Source: Montifringilla adamsi (taxonomy: Eukaryota > Chordata > Aves > Passeriformes > Passeridae). Taken from it: a DNA stretch of 64,000 nt. The stretch's first letter is position 1. Each line of letters begins with the position of its first letter. Shown here one piece after another: positions 40,401 to 51,600 of the stretch. The position numbers were made by a program, and so were the translations under genes. The notes under the pieces are model-generated. The model did not search any database. It had not been told where the DNA came from and worked only from the letters and a program-made list of their open reading frames with translations. The stretch covers positions 10,216,099-10,280,098 of the forward strand of contig JAGGNK010006448.1 of assembly GCA_017590115.1 (NCBI GenBank), given 5' to 3'.

Positions 40401-43400
40401 TCTTTTAGAAAAGTATTTCTTCATTTGAATGTCACTTACTGCATTTTCCCAGGTGTATTTAAAAAACTCTCAAACTTACTTTGCCATTAGTTTTGTCTTA
40501 TTGTTTGTCTTGTTAAATGCAGTAATCTGTGACATCCATTTTCTGTGATCTTCATTGCTCTTGATAAATCCATATGTCTGCACAGTTTTACTTCCTTTTT
40601 TCTACTCCAGGGGTCATTAGGAATTTCAGTCTGTGCAGTGATTTAAAGGTGAAGGAAATAGGAAGAGAGGTCAGTGCTCAGCAGCAAACTCCTTATTAAG
40701 GGAGGAACAGAGTAAGGTAAAAAAGCATGTGCAGTAGTTGCTATCATCATACTTCCACCTTTCACTTTTTAAGTTATCAGTTCATTTCAGATATAATTTC
40801 CTCTCATTGGAACAGTACCTTCTCTTACGATGGGAGCAACTCTGGGTCTATACGAAGTTTGTTATCATTGACTTCTTAATGGTCACTCAAAACCGGGCAT
40901 CATCAGAAATCTTTAGATAGAAATTGCAGGCTTGTTACCCAAATGATATGAAACTAATTTGTGATTTATTTTACTCAGAGCTCCATTTTACTTTGGTTTA
41001 CATTTTCTATTTAATGTCTCCTAACTGATATGGATGAAGGGGAGGAACTGTAGGAAAAATAACTGGACAGTTTAATATCTTGACCAGTTATTTCTTTCTT
41101 TACGTCATGCCACTATATGGCTGATCTGATCTGACTCATGACATTTGCATGTGTTGAATCGATGGAAGGAGTGTAGGTTGCGCTAATATTTCTAAGGCAC
41201 TAATTTTTCTCCTCCAGGAGAGGAACCTTAAAACCCACCTGGGATCCCACAGGGACGTATCATATACAGGGAAGAGGCAGTAGGTTGAACCTTTCCTACT
41301 AGCACTGGTTCAATCTTGTTTTGGGCCTGAATTAGTCAGTAATGGGGATCCTGTGCCTACGCCTTGCACTTGCTCACTCTTTAAGAGAACTTCTGGTAGA
41401 GCTCCTGCTGACAGGGGCCTTTGTTCTGCTGTCACTGAGATTGAAACCTGCCTATAAACGTGACAAATGTCTCCCAGGCGTCATTCCCCTGGCTTCAATA
41501 GAGTTACACAAGGGATGATTTTGGACATTTTCAGCAGTATTTTGTGGTTTTAGTACCTGTATGCATACAGTTTGGAGCACGTATTTAATCTGCACAATCA
41601 ATTTGATAGGTGTCCCAGAAAGATAAGTCACCTTTTGTCAGAATTATTGCTCTGTATATTCCACAGTTAAGAGACTATTAAATCATTTTCTCTAAAAGCT
41701 TAACATTTTCCAACTTTGAGACTTTGCTTCTTTCGAGGAAATATAGTGTCTAGTCCAGTATATTATATTTTTTTTTCCTTTTTTTTTTAAATAAATTCTT
41801 GAGGAACTAAATAATGCTGTAGTTGGTTTAGGACCTAAGGCAAACACAGTTTATTAGGCCAAAGACCAGAAATGCAAAAGTTCTTTTTTTCTTGGAGTGC
41901 TGTATTTCAGGGTATTTGTTAGACTGTTGTCTGATATCCACCAGTCTTGAGAATAAACCCAATTTTCATATCAAGTCCTCTGTATGCAACCAGAGCCAGG
42001 AGAGAGCTAACAATTAAGCAATTAAGTGGGTGTTAAGAGTTCCTGTGACTGAGCTTTCTCCTTGCCCTCTCGTAGTTTGCAATATGAATGTACTCAATTA
42101 TTCAATCACAAAAGCTTTTAAGCTTACTGTGTCTGGATACAGTGGGCATTTTTAAGTCTATGAAGCCAAGTCTCAGGTGTCCCCTTCTATCACTAAATAG
42201 CACTGCCTCAGCTCTGAAAAATAATTTCTGATACTTCTTGGTCCTCCTAAGAGTTGCAGCCAGGTTTGTGACACTCTGGAAATTCAGCCTGATTTGTTAA
42301 TGTAAAGATGACAGGCAGTAAAACAAGGCTCAGCAAAGGTTTATTCACTGGTACTTTGCCCTTAAAACATTAAAACATTTTGTAGTATCCCATATTGTTC
42401 TCTTGCTGGCCCTTCAGTGAGTTTGATGGTTACACTTTGGACATAGGAGACACCAATGAGTCCTTGCTTCCTTTGAAGCTGTTGGGAGGCCAGGAGTGCT
42501 TGAACTTGCCTTTACAGAAGATATCTTTCTTTATTACCAGCAGCTGTAAATTTGGGAATGTGCCAAGCAGTTCTACTCATAATATTCCCCACACAGCCAT
42601 CTATAATAGCAGATGCTTTTTTGTTGTGCTGTTTGTTTGTTTGTTTTTTAATATTTTCCTTTTTCCCAGGAAGTTTAGTGGGGAAAGAGCAGTAGTAGCT
42701 TTTAGGCTATTTTTTAGCCTTTTCATAAATGACCAGTGTGATTTCCAGGGTCGAGAAGGTGCTTAATGTGTTTTCAAGGTTATATAGGCCTGTAGAGTCA
42801 CAGTGTGCCAACACTCCCATCTCAGACTTACAACACATATGAGGGCACCTGTGCTGTAACACTTGCTTCTCTTCCTATCAGTGTTACAGCCCCTAAATCA
42901 CTCTGAGCTGGCTGAAAAGTGGATGTACTTCATCCAGGTATAGGTTGTGACGAATCAAACAATTTATTGCTTTCAGTGAATTTTTGTTGGAGAACTGCAA
43001 AGGAACGGTCCTGGAAACATGGTGAAGCACTTAATGCACCATATGCTTAAAAAGGCAAAGCAGAAGTAAAAGTTTTGTGACCATTAGCAGCAGCAATGCT
43101 GACTATTCATTAGGATTCTCCAGCTCACTGGTACACTGCATGGGAACAGTTTATTTGTATTCTGGGTTTAATTACCACATTAGACCTTAGACCTCTCAGC
43201 AAATGAAAGCTTCCTGCCATTCTGACAGCTGATTTGATAGCAATGATTGTTAACCTTGAAGGCACCTTAAATGACATTTGAATAGTGTTTATGGATTTAT
43301 GCCGCTCATCACGCTGTTTTGCTCGCTCTCCATTAAACCAAATGAGACACCTCCAGAAGCCTGTATTGATTCTTGACCACAGATCCTGGCTCTGCAGGAT

Positions 43401-44376
43401 ACCAGTCTATTCTTCAGAAAGGTCATGCTCTCTTAGAAGTCTTTTTTTGCAGAAAACACACATTGCACTGCAGCCAAGAACTACGCAGATGACCACATAA
43501 CCAAGTTTTAATGAAGGTGACTGTCCTTCTGCTCTTACTACATCAATAGTGCAACACCTTTTAAAAAATGTATGCATACAGAATTTTTTCAAATTCCGCT
43601 TTATTAGTCTAACAAGTAGCAGGCATATTAAACCTGTTGTCATTTTCTACATGCTTCAGTGAGTTCTACATGAATTTTAGGAATAGAAACGTCTCACTTG
43701 AATTGAAGCTTTTTTTCTGTTGCCCTTTAGCTCTGCCAGGCAACACTTCTTCCTGTGTCTGTAATCTTTTCCTGTTTATGTTCTATTTCTTCACCCTTGA
43801 AAGAAAATACTGGGAGAAGCTACTACTCTGATCACTTTTGACTCACCTTACAAAGGAGAAATGTACCTTTTTAAATTCTTCTGTGCTTTGGAGAGGTTTG
43901 AAGGCTTTTCTGCATTAAATGTGCCCTGTAGACATTTGCATCTAGACTTTCTTCACAATTAGGAACTCCATGTTGAAATAAATGGTTTGTGAAACATATT
44001 TTACCATACAGCAACACATAAGAGCAAACAAGACGGAAGAAAATAGACAATCATATTAAAGATAAATACCTTCCTGGATTTTTTTATTTCTCTGTATTCA
44101 AACTACAGGCATTTCAGCTTTGTAGCTCAGCTTTTTCTTCCTGTAAGAGGCACTGCATCACCCATTCAGAAAGCTCCTAATATATCCCATCCCAGTATAA
44201 ATTTAACCTCCATTTTCACAAAAAGATATGACTTTGAATTCCACTGTAAACTATCCAGACACTTCTGATGACATTTCAAAACACAGGTACATTTTTGGCT
44301 ATACATACCAGTCATGAAAATGAACCCTTCACTTCTACAGCACAGATTCTGCTGCAGGTGTCTAGATAGATGTCAA
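31462..44376. other. Long unique non-coding stretch (about 13 kb), no gene seen
   Basis: No interspersed repeat could be assigned with confidence. Frames at 35440-36800 are numerous and overlap on both strands because that part is less AT-rich; none resembles a protein. T-rich runs occur at about 34840-34868, 40061-40071 and 42636-42650. At 41489-41526 a short segment resembles an old sauropsid repeat motif (see findings). The stretch contains no recognisable splice-flanked coding exon. Confidence 0.6.
34187..34200 (+). promoter_or_regulatory. Two overlapping POU octamer motifs (ATGCAAAT)
   Basis: ATGCAAAT occurs at 34187-34194 and again at 34193-34200, sharing two bases (AT). This octamer is the classic Oct/POU-factor binding site. 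A 6-bp microrepeat (AAATGC) can create the same string by slippage, so a regulatory role is unproven. Confidence 0.3.
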
Positions 44377-44875
44377 ATTATGTGTCCATTTCTGGGCCCC
44401 TCAAATCAGGAAGGATGTTGAGGAGCTGGAGTGAGTCCAGAGATGGGAAACAAGCTGGTGAAGGGTTTGAAGGGTAAGTCCTATGAGGAGTGACTGAGGG
44501 AGCTGGGGTTGTTTAGCCTGGAAAAAAAGGAGGCTCAGGGGAGACCTTACCATGTTCTACAACTGCCTTGTTGTAGCCGGGTGAGAGTCAGCTTCTTCTC
44601 CCAGGCAATCAGTGACAGGACAAGAGGACATGGTCTCAAGCTGTGCTAGGGGAGGGTTATGTTGGGCATTAGGGAAAATTTCTTCACAGAAGTGGTGATT
44701 GGGCATTGGAATGGGATGGCCAGGGAACTGGTGGTGTCATTGTCCTTGAAGGTATTCAGGAAATGACTGGACATGGCACTTAATACCACGGTCTAGTTGA
44801 CAAGGTGGTGTTCGGTCATAGGACTCAATAACCTCAAAGTTCTTTCCAACCTAATTGATTCTGTGAGTCTGTGAT
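44377..44875 (+). mobile_element. CR1 LINE fragment: degraded ORF2 3' end plus 3' tail
   Basis: The largest CR1 piece, about 500 bp. Landmarks in order are TCTGGGCCCCTCAAATCAGG (44391), GGAGTGAGTCCAGAGATGGG, TATGAGGAGTGACTGAGGGA, GCTGGGGTTGTTTAGCCTGG, TCTTCTCCCAGGCAATCAGT, GGGCATTGGAATGGGATGGC, TTGTCCTTGAAGGTATTCAG and the tail TTCTTTCCAACCTAATTGAT with TTCTGTGAGTCTGTGAT. This corresponds to the last part of ORF2, downstream of the reverse-transcriptase domain, plus the short 3' UTR. The reading frame is dead: an in-frame TGA replaces an Arg codon in the GAG-TGA-GTC-CAG stretch, and a base is missing at GGGAAACAAGCTGG. It is 5'-truncated and cannot encode its own mobility. Confidence 0.95.
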
Positions 44876-46892
44876 AATACCATTTCCTAAATTATTTTAT
44901 AATCCCATTCCACTACACTAACAAAATCTTTCAATATTCTGTCAAAACAAATTTAGTTTTCAAAAGAACATACTCGTCCTTAAATTATGTGTCCCAATTG
45001 ACTATTCAAGTTGGTGATGCCAGTTTAACTATTTGCAGTTAGTGGAATATTATCTAGGGGACTGGAATTAGATGTTGTTACAGAAACATGGTAGACTGAT
45101 AACCTCCAAAGATTGATGAGAAATGGACTAATTTTTGGTTACAACTCCAAAGAGGAAAAAAAGCCACTGATTCTTAAAGCAGCAGCCACTCCTGATTAAA
45201 ATGGTATCAGAAGATGAGTAGCAGTACTCAGGATGTTGAAGTTTGATATTACAAATGACTGACTGTGAGCTCTTTACTTCTGCCCCTCATTTTTACTATG
45301 CATTATCAGTATTTTTAATTATTATATTAATTATAATACTAAGCTAATTTTGAAGCACTTTATTTTTTACAGATGTACTAGCAGGTTTTCAACTACTATG
45401 CAGCAGTGGGCTGCAAGCTGGTCTGCTAAAATTTTCTAAAATCTGCTTAAAATTGTTGCTAAAGCAGTATCTTGGAAAATATCTTCTGTGGATAGCAAGG
45501 CATGTTTAATGTAGCATTTTAGAGCCTCCATGGGCATATTGCAGTTTCCTACTAGTAATCAGGGACCTCTGTGACCTTTTAGTAGTGTTTGTCAAGCTTA
45601 GTCCTGAAGTTTTGGTGTAAAGCAGCTATCAAGAATGAAGACAATGAACAGAAGTGTGTGAGTGTTGATGAATAAAAATTTGTCTACTAGGCAAAAAAGA
45701 AACAGAAAAGCATTTTCTAGAACATGTTCAGGTCAGTTTTCTCATTTTGATGCTGTAGTCCAACAAAGAAACTTAAAAAAAAATGCTTCTACTCTGATAA
45801 CACAAGTTCGTGCAGTTTGATGGAACACAAATCAAGAAACTAGAAAGTTTCTAAAGTTATTTTTTCTTTAAAAAGTTATTCCAAAGAAAATTATTTTTTA
45901 GCTGCAGCCTTTATATTTTCCATCTGCTATCTACATAAATATGTGTTCATTTGCTTTGAACCTAATGACATCATTTCCCTATCTATAATAATCTAATGTG
46001 ATAAGTGTAGTGAATCATGAGTTTTATTTCCCCAAGCTCTGAAGTCCTTTGTATGTAAACTGAAGCAGTTGCTGATATAAACAAAATAATCAAAGCTACT
46101 AATCTGAACATCAGGCCTGAATTAAGGCCATTAAGTAAAACAATAACATTAGAGAGCTGAACTATAATTTACTTTAAATTAAATTAAATTGAAAATGTTA
46201 GCATTATTATGATGTGAGAAATTAAATACTTCTACCTTCTAGATATGCACAAATGCTGGTGAATTTTCCTAACTTTTTTATTGTTATTGTTCTAGGAAAA
46301 AATGCAGTGCAACACAGGTTTAAAAAAGCAAATATTATAAGTGATTCTTGCCTGTTAAATAACACTATTATAGAAAGATGAAAAAATGGGGAATAGTTAT
46401 AGATCGCAAATTGCTTAAATCAAATATTCTTAGAGAAAAATATAATTGTTTTCCTTTTCTACATTGGGCTGCTAATTACAGTGTAAAGTTAACCAGTAAT
46501 GGTTAAAAAATTCCCAATTTTAAATATTTTAATAAAATGAGTTTATTAGAAAATGCTGAATTTACCTGTGAACAATAATTGAGAAAAAAAAAAAAAAGTT
46601 GGTCATTCCTTCATACTTTGGTAAATTAAAATATTCTTTCACTTGTAACCTTCTTTAATTCTTTCACTTTTATATATAAAAATATAAATTATTAAATAAT
46701 TATGAAATATAGGAACATGTTTCTCTTCTCTCTAGCAGTTATTATTCTAACCAAGAATCACAGGCATTTTTCAACCACACTTTTTACAATTTTTAAGAAA
46801 AATTTTGAAAATCTTGACGATTTCTCAGATATTTGGTCAGGTTGTTTTATACTTTGGGGTATGGGTAACCATATAATTTTAACATTAGTGAC
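44876..46892. other. Unique, very AT-rich non-coding DNA
   Basis: No gene or assigned repeat. An A run lies at 46585-46597. The segment about 46000-46150 has several TAAT and TTAAGG cores and looks composition-wise like many conserved non-coding elements, but this cannot be tested here. Confidence 0.6.
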
Positions 46893-46896
46893 GAAA

Positions 46897-46987
<91 letters not shown>
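46893..46987. repeat. (GAAA)n tetranucleotide microsatellite
   Basis: About 95 bp of GAAA units with one GAA unit near the start (46897-46899) and one GA interruption near 46952. It is a pure polypurine strand. The KERK-type protein repeat in a 99-codon + strand frame here is only the translation of this tract. Length is probably polymorphic between individuals. Confidence 0.97.
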
Positions 46988-46988
<1 letters not shown>

Positions 46989-47636
46989 TATTTATATGTA
47001 GAATTCAGAAACTGCTGTTTTGCTTCTAATCTTTCCCAGGCTGTCCCTTGGGATAGTGCCAGTGTAGACAACCCTTTCCACCATCACGTCTGTGCTTAGA
47101 AAAAACAGTGAAACCCTTTTGTCAAGAGGATTGGTCCTTCTGCTCAGAATTTGGCCATGCTGCAGACAAAATGTTTATATGAATTGGGGACAAAAATGTG
47201 TGGAGATCGTGTTGAGACAAAGGGACTGTTCAGCTGCAATCACAGCCTGCTTCTCTTTTCCTGGTGACATAGTTGTTTGAAGGATCCAGTGGTTTATAAA
47301 ATTCCTCTAGTGTCTCCTTGACTCTTCACAATCCTTTCCAAAAACATGAGCAGACTCAGTTGCACCCTGGAGAGATGTCTGAGAATTGCAAAAATATCCT
47401 TATTCAAAAAAAGCCACCTCTGTCCATGGCACCTCTGATAACACGTAGAGGCTTGCACGTGGCTTGGTTAAATGACAAGTTATATTGACAACAAAGGCGC
47501 AGATTTTTCTTCTGTTGCTATCCCTACTGCAGTTTACATTGTGAATCTGCTCTCAGTTTTACAAATAAAGCTAACATCACCACATTAAAAGGTACAGATC
47601 ATACTTAACTGGAAACACTGCACAAATATTCCTGGA
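46988..47636. other. Unique non-coding DNA
   Basis: Nothing recognised apart from ordinary AT-rich sequence. A 62-codon frame at 47092-47280 has no domain. Confidence 0.6.
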
Positions 47637-47717
47637 TGTGCTGGGTTAGCAGTTGGACTTCATGATCTTGGAGGCCTTTTCCAACCTAAAATGATTATAT
47701 ATTTCTGTGATTCTATA
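47637..47717 (+). mobile_element. CR1 LINE 3'-end fragment
   Basis: GCTGGGTTAGCAGTTGGACT, TCATGATCTTGGAGGCCTTT, TCCAACCTAAAATGATT and a closing TTCTGTGATTCTATAA match the CR1 tail that normally follows the ORF2 end. It has the same tail type as the 44377-44875 copy (GATCTTGGAGG and TTTTCCAACCT) and a short TATA insertion before the terminal repeats. Only the last 80 bp or so remain. Confidence 0.9.
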
Positions 47718-48570
47718 ACATAAATGTGGTGATTATATCCTGCCAGCAGATAAAGGCAAATTTGTAGAGTTGGGACAATAGCTCAATTTTAATAAATGCT
47801 TTACTTAGTTGAATCTCAGTGAGCGTGTTTGCTCCTTTGTATGAGGAAGGCAATTATAATCAGTGAAGGAAGCATTGACCTGCAATACTGAAACTACCAT
47901 GCATTGTATGTAATTAGTAATAAATGTAATAGTTAAAATAAGGAAGAAAAAAGAAGGAGTAAAATGGAATAAGTGATGAGAATAATTAAGTATCCTCTTC
48001 TAATAGTTAAGTATTTACATATTTATTTTTATTGTATATTATGAGTTTCTCAGAAGAAACTGAATTTGTCTGGCCAAATAGAAATTAGTCTTCTGATACA
48101 AAAACAAAACAAAATAAAAACCATATGACCAAACCATATGACCAAAAGAAAAACCATAAAGATCTTATGTCTTTATCTCAAAAAACATTTCATCTATTTA
48201 TTTATTCTTTGCACTTTTTATTAGTCTTTCAGATGAGAGAAGCACACCAGGTCATGATGCTCTGAGCATGCTGTTTCTATACACACCTTGCACATCAAGC
48301 AGCCCAGAGGCACTGGAGTTTGTGTGCAGCGCTTCTTAGTTCTGTAGATTTGACTTGGGCATTTGGGAAAGTTGCTGGTGACATTTAAGAGACAGAGTCT
48401 TTCTGGGGTCGGCAGCTGGAGGCCACGAGGGTTTGGTTTCCTGGGACATGCACCAGACACATGTGTGCAGGGAACTGAACTGAACTGAACTGAACTTGCT
48501 TAATACTGAGGAAAAAGAATGATCCTTGAGGTCCAGGAGTGTTCAGCTCATGGCTGACACTGATTTGGGC
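47718..48570. other. Unique non-coding DNA with two small tandem repeats
   Basis: A 13-bp unit (CCATATGACCAAA) is repeated exactly at 48121-48133 and 48134-48146. No gene was recognised. Minus-strand frames at 48221-48618 (77-79 codons) cross a pentanucleotide repeat and a CR1-like tail, so they are not coding. Confidence 0.6.
48472..48496. repeat. (GAACT)5 pentanucleotide microsatellite
   Basis: Five exact GAACT units. It lies about 75 bp upstream of the CR1-like tail at 48571. Confidence 0.95.
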
Positions 48571-48629
48571 TGGTGGTCGGACAGATCTTTGCTGTTTCCT
48601 TCCAAACTGAATTATCATGGGATTCTATA
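48571..48629 (+). mobile_element. Probable CR1 LINE 3'-end fragment, diverged
   Basis: GGTGGTCGGACAGATCTTTG, CTGTTTCCTTCCAAACTGAA and TTATCATGGGATTCTAT line up with the CR1 tail (TTGGACTAGATGATCT, CCTTCCAACCTGAA, TTATTCTATGATTCTAT). Similarity is weaker than in the other copies and the 5' limit is uncertain. The GC-richer sequence before it (48400-48570) could be more of the same element. Confidence 0.6.
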
Positions 48630-51600
48630 TAAAGAAGATAAATTTTGCTTTTGCACTGGTTTCTAATTACAGAATATCTAGGGTTGAGATGTTCCTGAGA
48701 TTTGGGTATTAACATAGAGTTTAAATTCCTAGAGGAGACTGTCCTTCAAGCCTGCTTGTCTTATTTTAGTACTCATGTTTATGCATAAGTGAAATTAGTG
48801 ACTCTGGGATTATGTACGGATTCTACATCACTCTTGTCCCCTCTGCTGGGATACTGAAATGAATGGTTTGTGTTTTTCCACTGAGACCAGAATTATATGT
48901 TACAATCCTTCCAGTCTCTGTTGGCAAGCCCACCCAGGCACTGCAAGAAGGGCACAAGCAAGACGTGCCACTGGTCAGCAGTAATGGTTTCCTCTCACTG
49001 CTGCAGAAAGTTATCTCAGATAAACAGCTTGCTAACTCTATTTCTTTTAAGTGCCTCGAGGAGAATTGCCGTCATACAGCTGAAAAACTTCCTGGAAGGA
49101 AACGACAGTAAACTAAATTGAACTGTGCTCCTATCGTGAAAATACAGCCAACATGAGCAGTCAGATATGCTTAGTTAATTAATCACTGCCTGATGAATGG
49201 TATCCTTCTGTTCATTTCTTTTTAGCTGAGCAGTAACTTGGTCAAGAGTGGATTGATATTTTCAAAAACACACACCTGAATTTTCTAATATCTGTAATTG
49301 ACTGGTGGATAAAGTGTAAACTTATTTCTGCTAAAAAAAAAAATCACCTCATATCACTTCAAATAATTGAGCCAATAAAAGCAGCAAGAATGCTGCAATT
49401 GTAAAAAATTGAAACAAAGGATACTACTACATTGTGCAAGAGGGCAGTAAAATGTCAGCAGAAGCAAATAGTTCATACATAAGTATTTACAGAGCAGAGG
49501 TATTTCACACTCCTGGTCATTTCTGGTGTCAGCATTTCTGCCAAGATGTGCACAGAGGGGCTCTGTAGGGATTGTCATGAAGAGATCTCGGGAGGCCAGG
49601 AAGATAAGCTGGGTCATTTTAATGCCATGCCTGCTGTCTTCAGAGATTCTTTCTCAACCCTAGAGAATGGTGGGTTATGAAATAAGTAGTTGTCATCACT
49701 ATTAAAAAAACAAATTTAAAAATGGTGCTATGGAAATCTGTGTTTAGTAGTTAATTGATTGTATAGGGGAATATCAAGGGTAAAAAACCCTCTAAACTAC
49801 TAGATGTTATATTGGAGATTACAGACCTTGCTGAAATCTTTCTCATAACTCAAGAGAAGAGCTTAAAATATTTTTTTTTATCAAAATATACTCAGCTTTC
49901 AAGTAATTTGGACATTGATAGTCCTTTTTACTGAGAATTTTTAAAGGAAATGTTATAAGAATTTTTATTTTCATAATGGTGCCAGAACTCTCTGTCCAGG
50001 ATCATTTGACTTTACTACTGTGGGGTAGAAGTTTAAGGTACAAGTACAATGTGATTCTTTAATAATTTTATTTGCTGCTCTAGGAAAGTTTATACAGTGA
50101 TTTAAGACAGATATATTTGTGAATGACGTTGCTGTTTGAACACTTACAAAAGTACAGAAAGTAACATGCCCATTTTAGCAAATTATGACAATTATTATAG
50201 ACACCTTGTTATTTGTCAGACAATTTTGAGCTTATTTTTTTTTATTCTAACAAGTAAGCATTCTCATAACTTTAGTGATAACAATATATCTTTTATTCAT
50301 TAGTGAAAAAAAATGTTTTATATTAATCTGTTCTGGTGTGCTTCTGGATTTTGCTATACCATAAAAACATATGGAAATAGAAGACTATTTAATCACAGGT
50401 AGATAATTAATAATATCTGTAACTAAGCCAAACATTTTGGGCTGCTTAATTTAAATTTTTTTAAATAGGCAGTTTGAGGTCAGTGAAAGAATTCATGAAT
50501 ATGGGTCAAAACTGGTGAGCAGTTTTCCCCAAGACATAAAAAAAATTAAAACCCCCTCATTTTGTGAAGACATCTCGAAGTTCCATATCAAAGTATTTTT
50601 AGCCACTAGCTAACAATCTAACTAATTTACTTCATTAAAAATCTTTACACAAAACTTTTTAGGAAATCAGTTTTACCAGATGTTGATTGGAAATGAAGAA
50701 TATGGAAAAGGATTTTAGTTGTGAAATTGAATACAAGGCTATCATCATACGGCAATGAAAATTAAGCAGTGCTTGTTTTTCCCTAGTTTTAGAATCACAA
50801 TACTTAATAGACTGAGCTCTTACCCAGAATGTTCAATTAGCAGATCTCAATGCATCTAGTGAGGATTTAATTGCAATTACATTAATTCCATCAAAGACCT
50901 CTTAAAATAACCCAAGTATTAAAAATCTAAAAACACAAAAGAAATCAAGGAAATCTCTAATGAGACTTTAGGTCTACCTCCTGAAGGCAATTTCTGCCTG
51001 CGACAAATTTTGTGCAGAGATTTTTTCCAAACTCTCAGAAGCAGGGGAAAAAATATCTCATGTTTTGTCTTTTTAAAAACCTCTTTTGTCAGCGTCTTCA
51101 GGCAAAGGCATGCACATCAAAAAAAAAAAAAAGATCTGTGACCAGACATTTAGTCTTTAAGGCACTAATCAGAAGTTACATATGTAAAAGTAACTGACTG
51201 ACCACATTGCACTGCTGAACATTCTCTCTGTACTAATTTCTGTACTCATTATTCATCTTATTTATCAATTATGCTTGAAGCTTGCAAAAAAAAGCTATCA
51301 TTTATCATACTGGTAATACAGGTATTGTGCTTGACTGTGAGATCTCTTAGCACACAGTGTTGGCAAAGGCATGAGAGCAAAGTGGGTCCAAGAGTACAAC
51401 ACATACAAAATATAGCTGCAGAGTTACAGAAATTTGTAAATTATGTTCTACTGTGAGAAGAGTTTAGTTAAGCAAGCTTTATTTCTGTGTATAAATGTTG
51501 TTTGTAGAGATCTTTCATCCAGCTGCCATATGAGGGACAAAAAAATAAAATCATGTCCTCTGCTGTCATATTCTGGACTTCGGTAATGTGTGAAGACTAA

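Noticed and set aside
41273..41287. GAGGCAGTAGGTTG, one mismatch from the let-7 5' end
   Set aside because: The mismatch is inside the seed, the rest of the mature sequence is absent and no let-7-type hairpin arm follows.
46893..46987. Regular repeats as a possible CRISPR array
   Set aside because: There are no spacers, the unit is four bases, and the sequence is a vertebrate genome.
46702..47001. 99-codon frame ending in Lys-Glu-Arg repeats
   Set aside because: The repeat part is a translation of the GAAA microsatellite.
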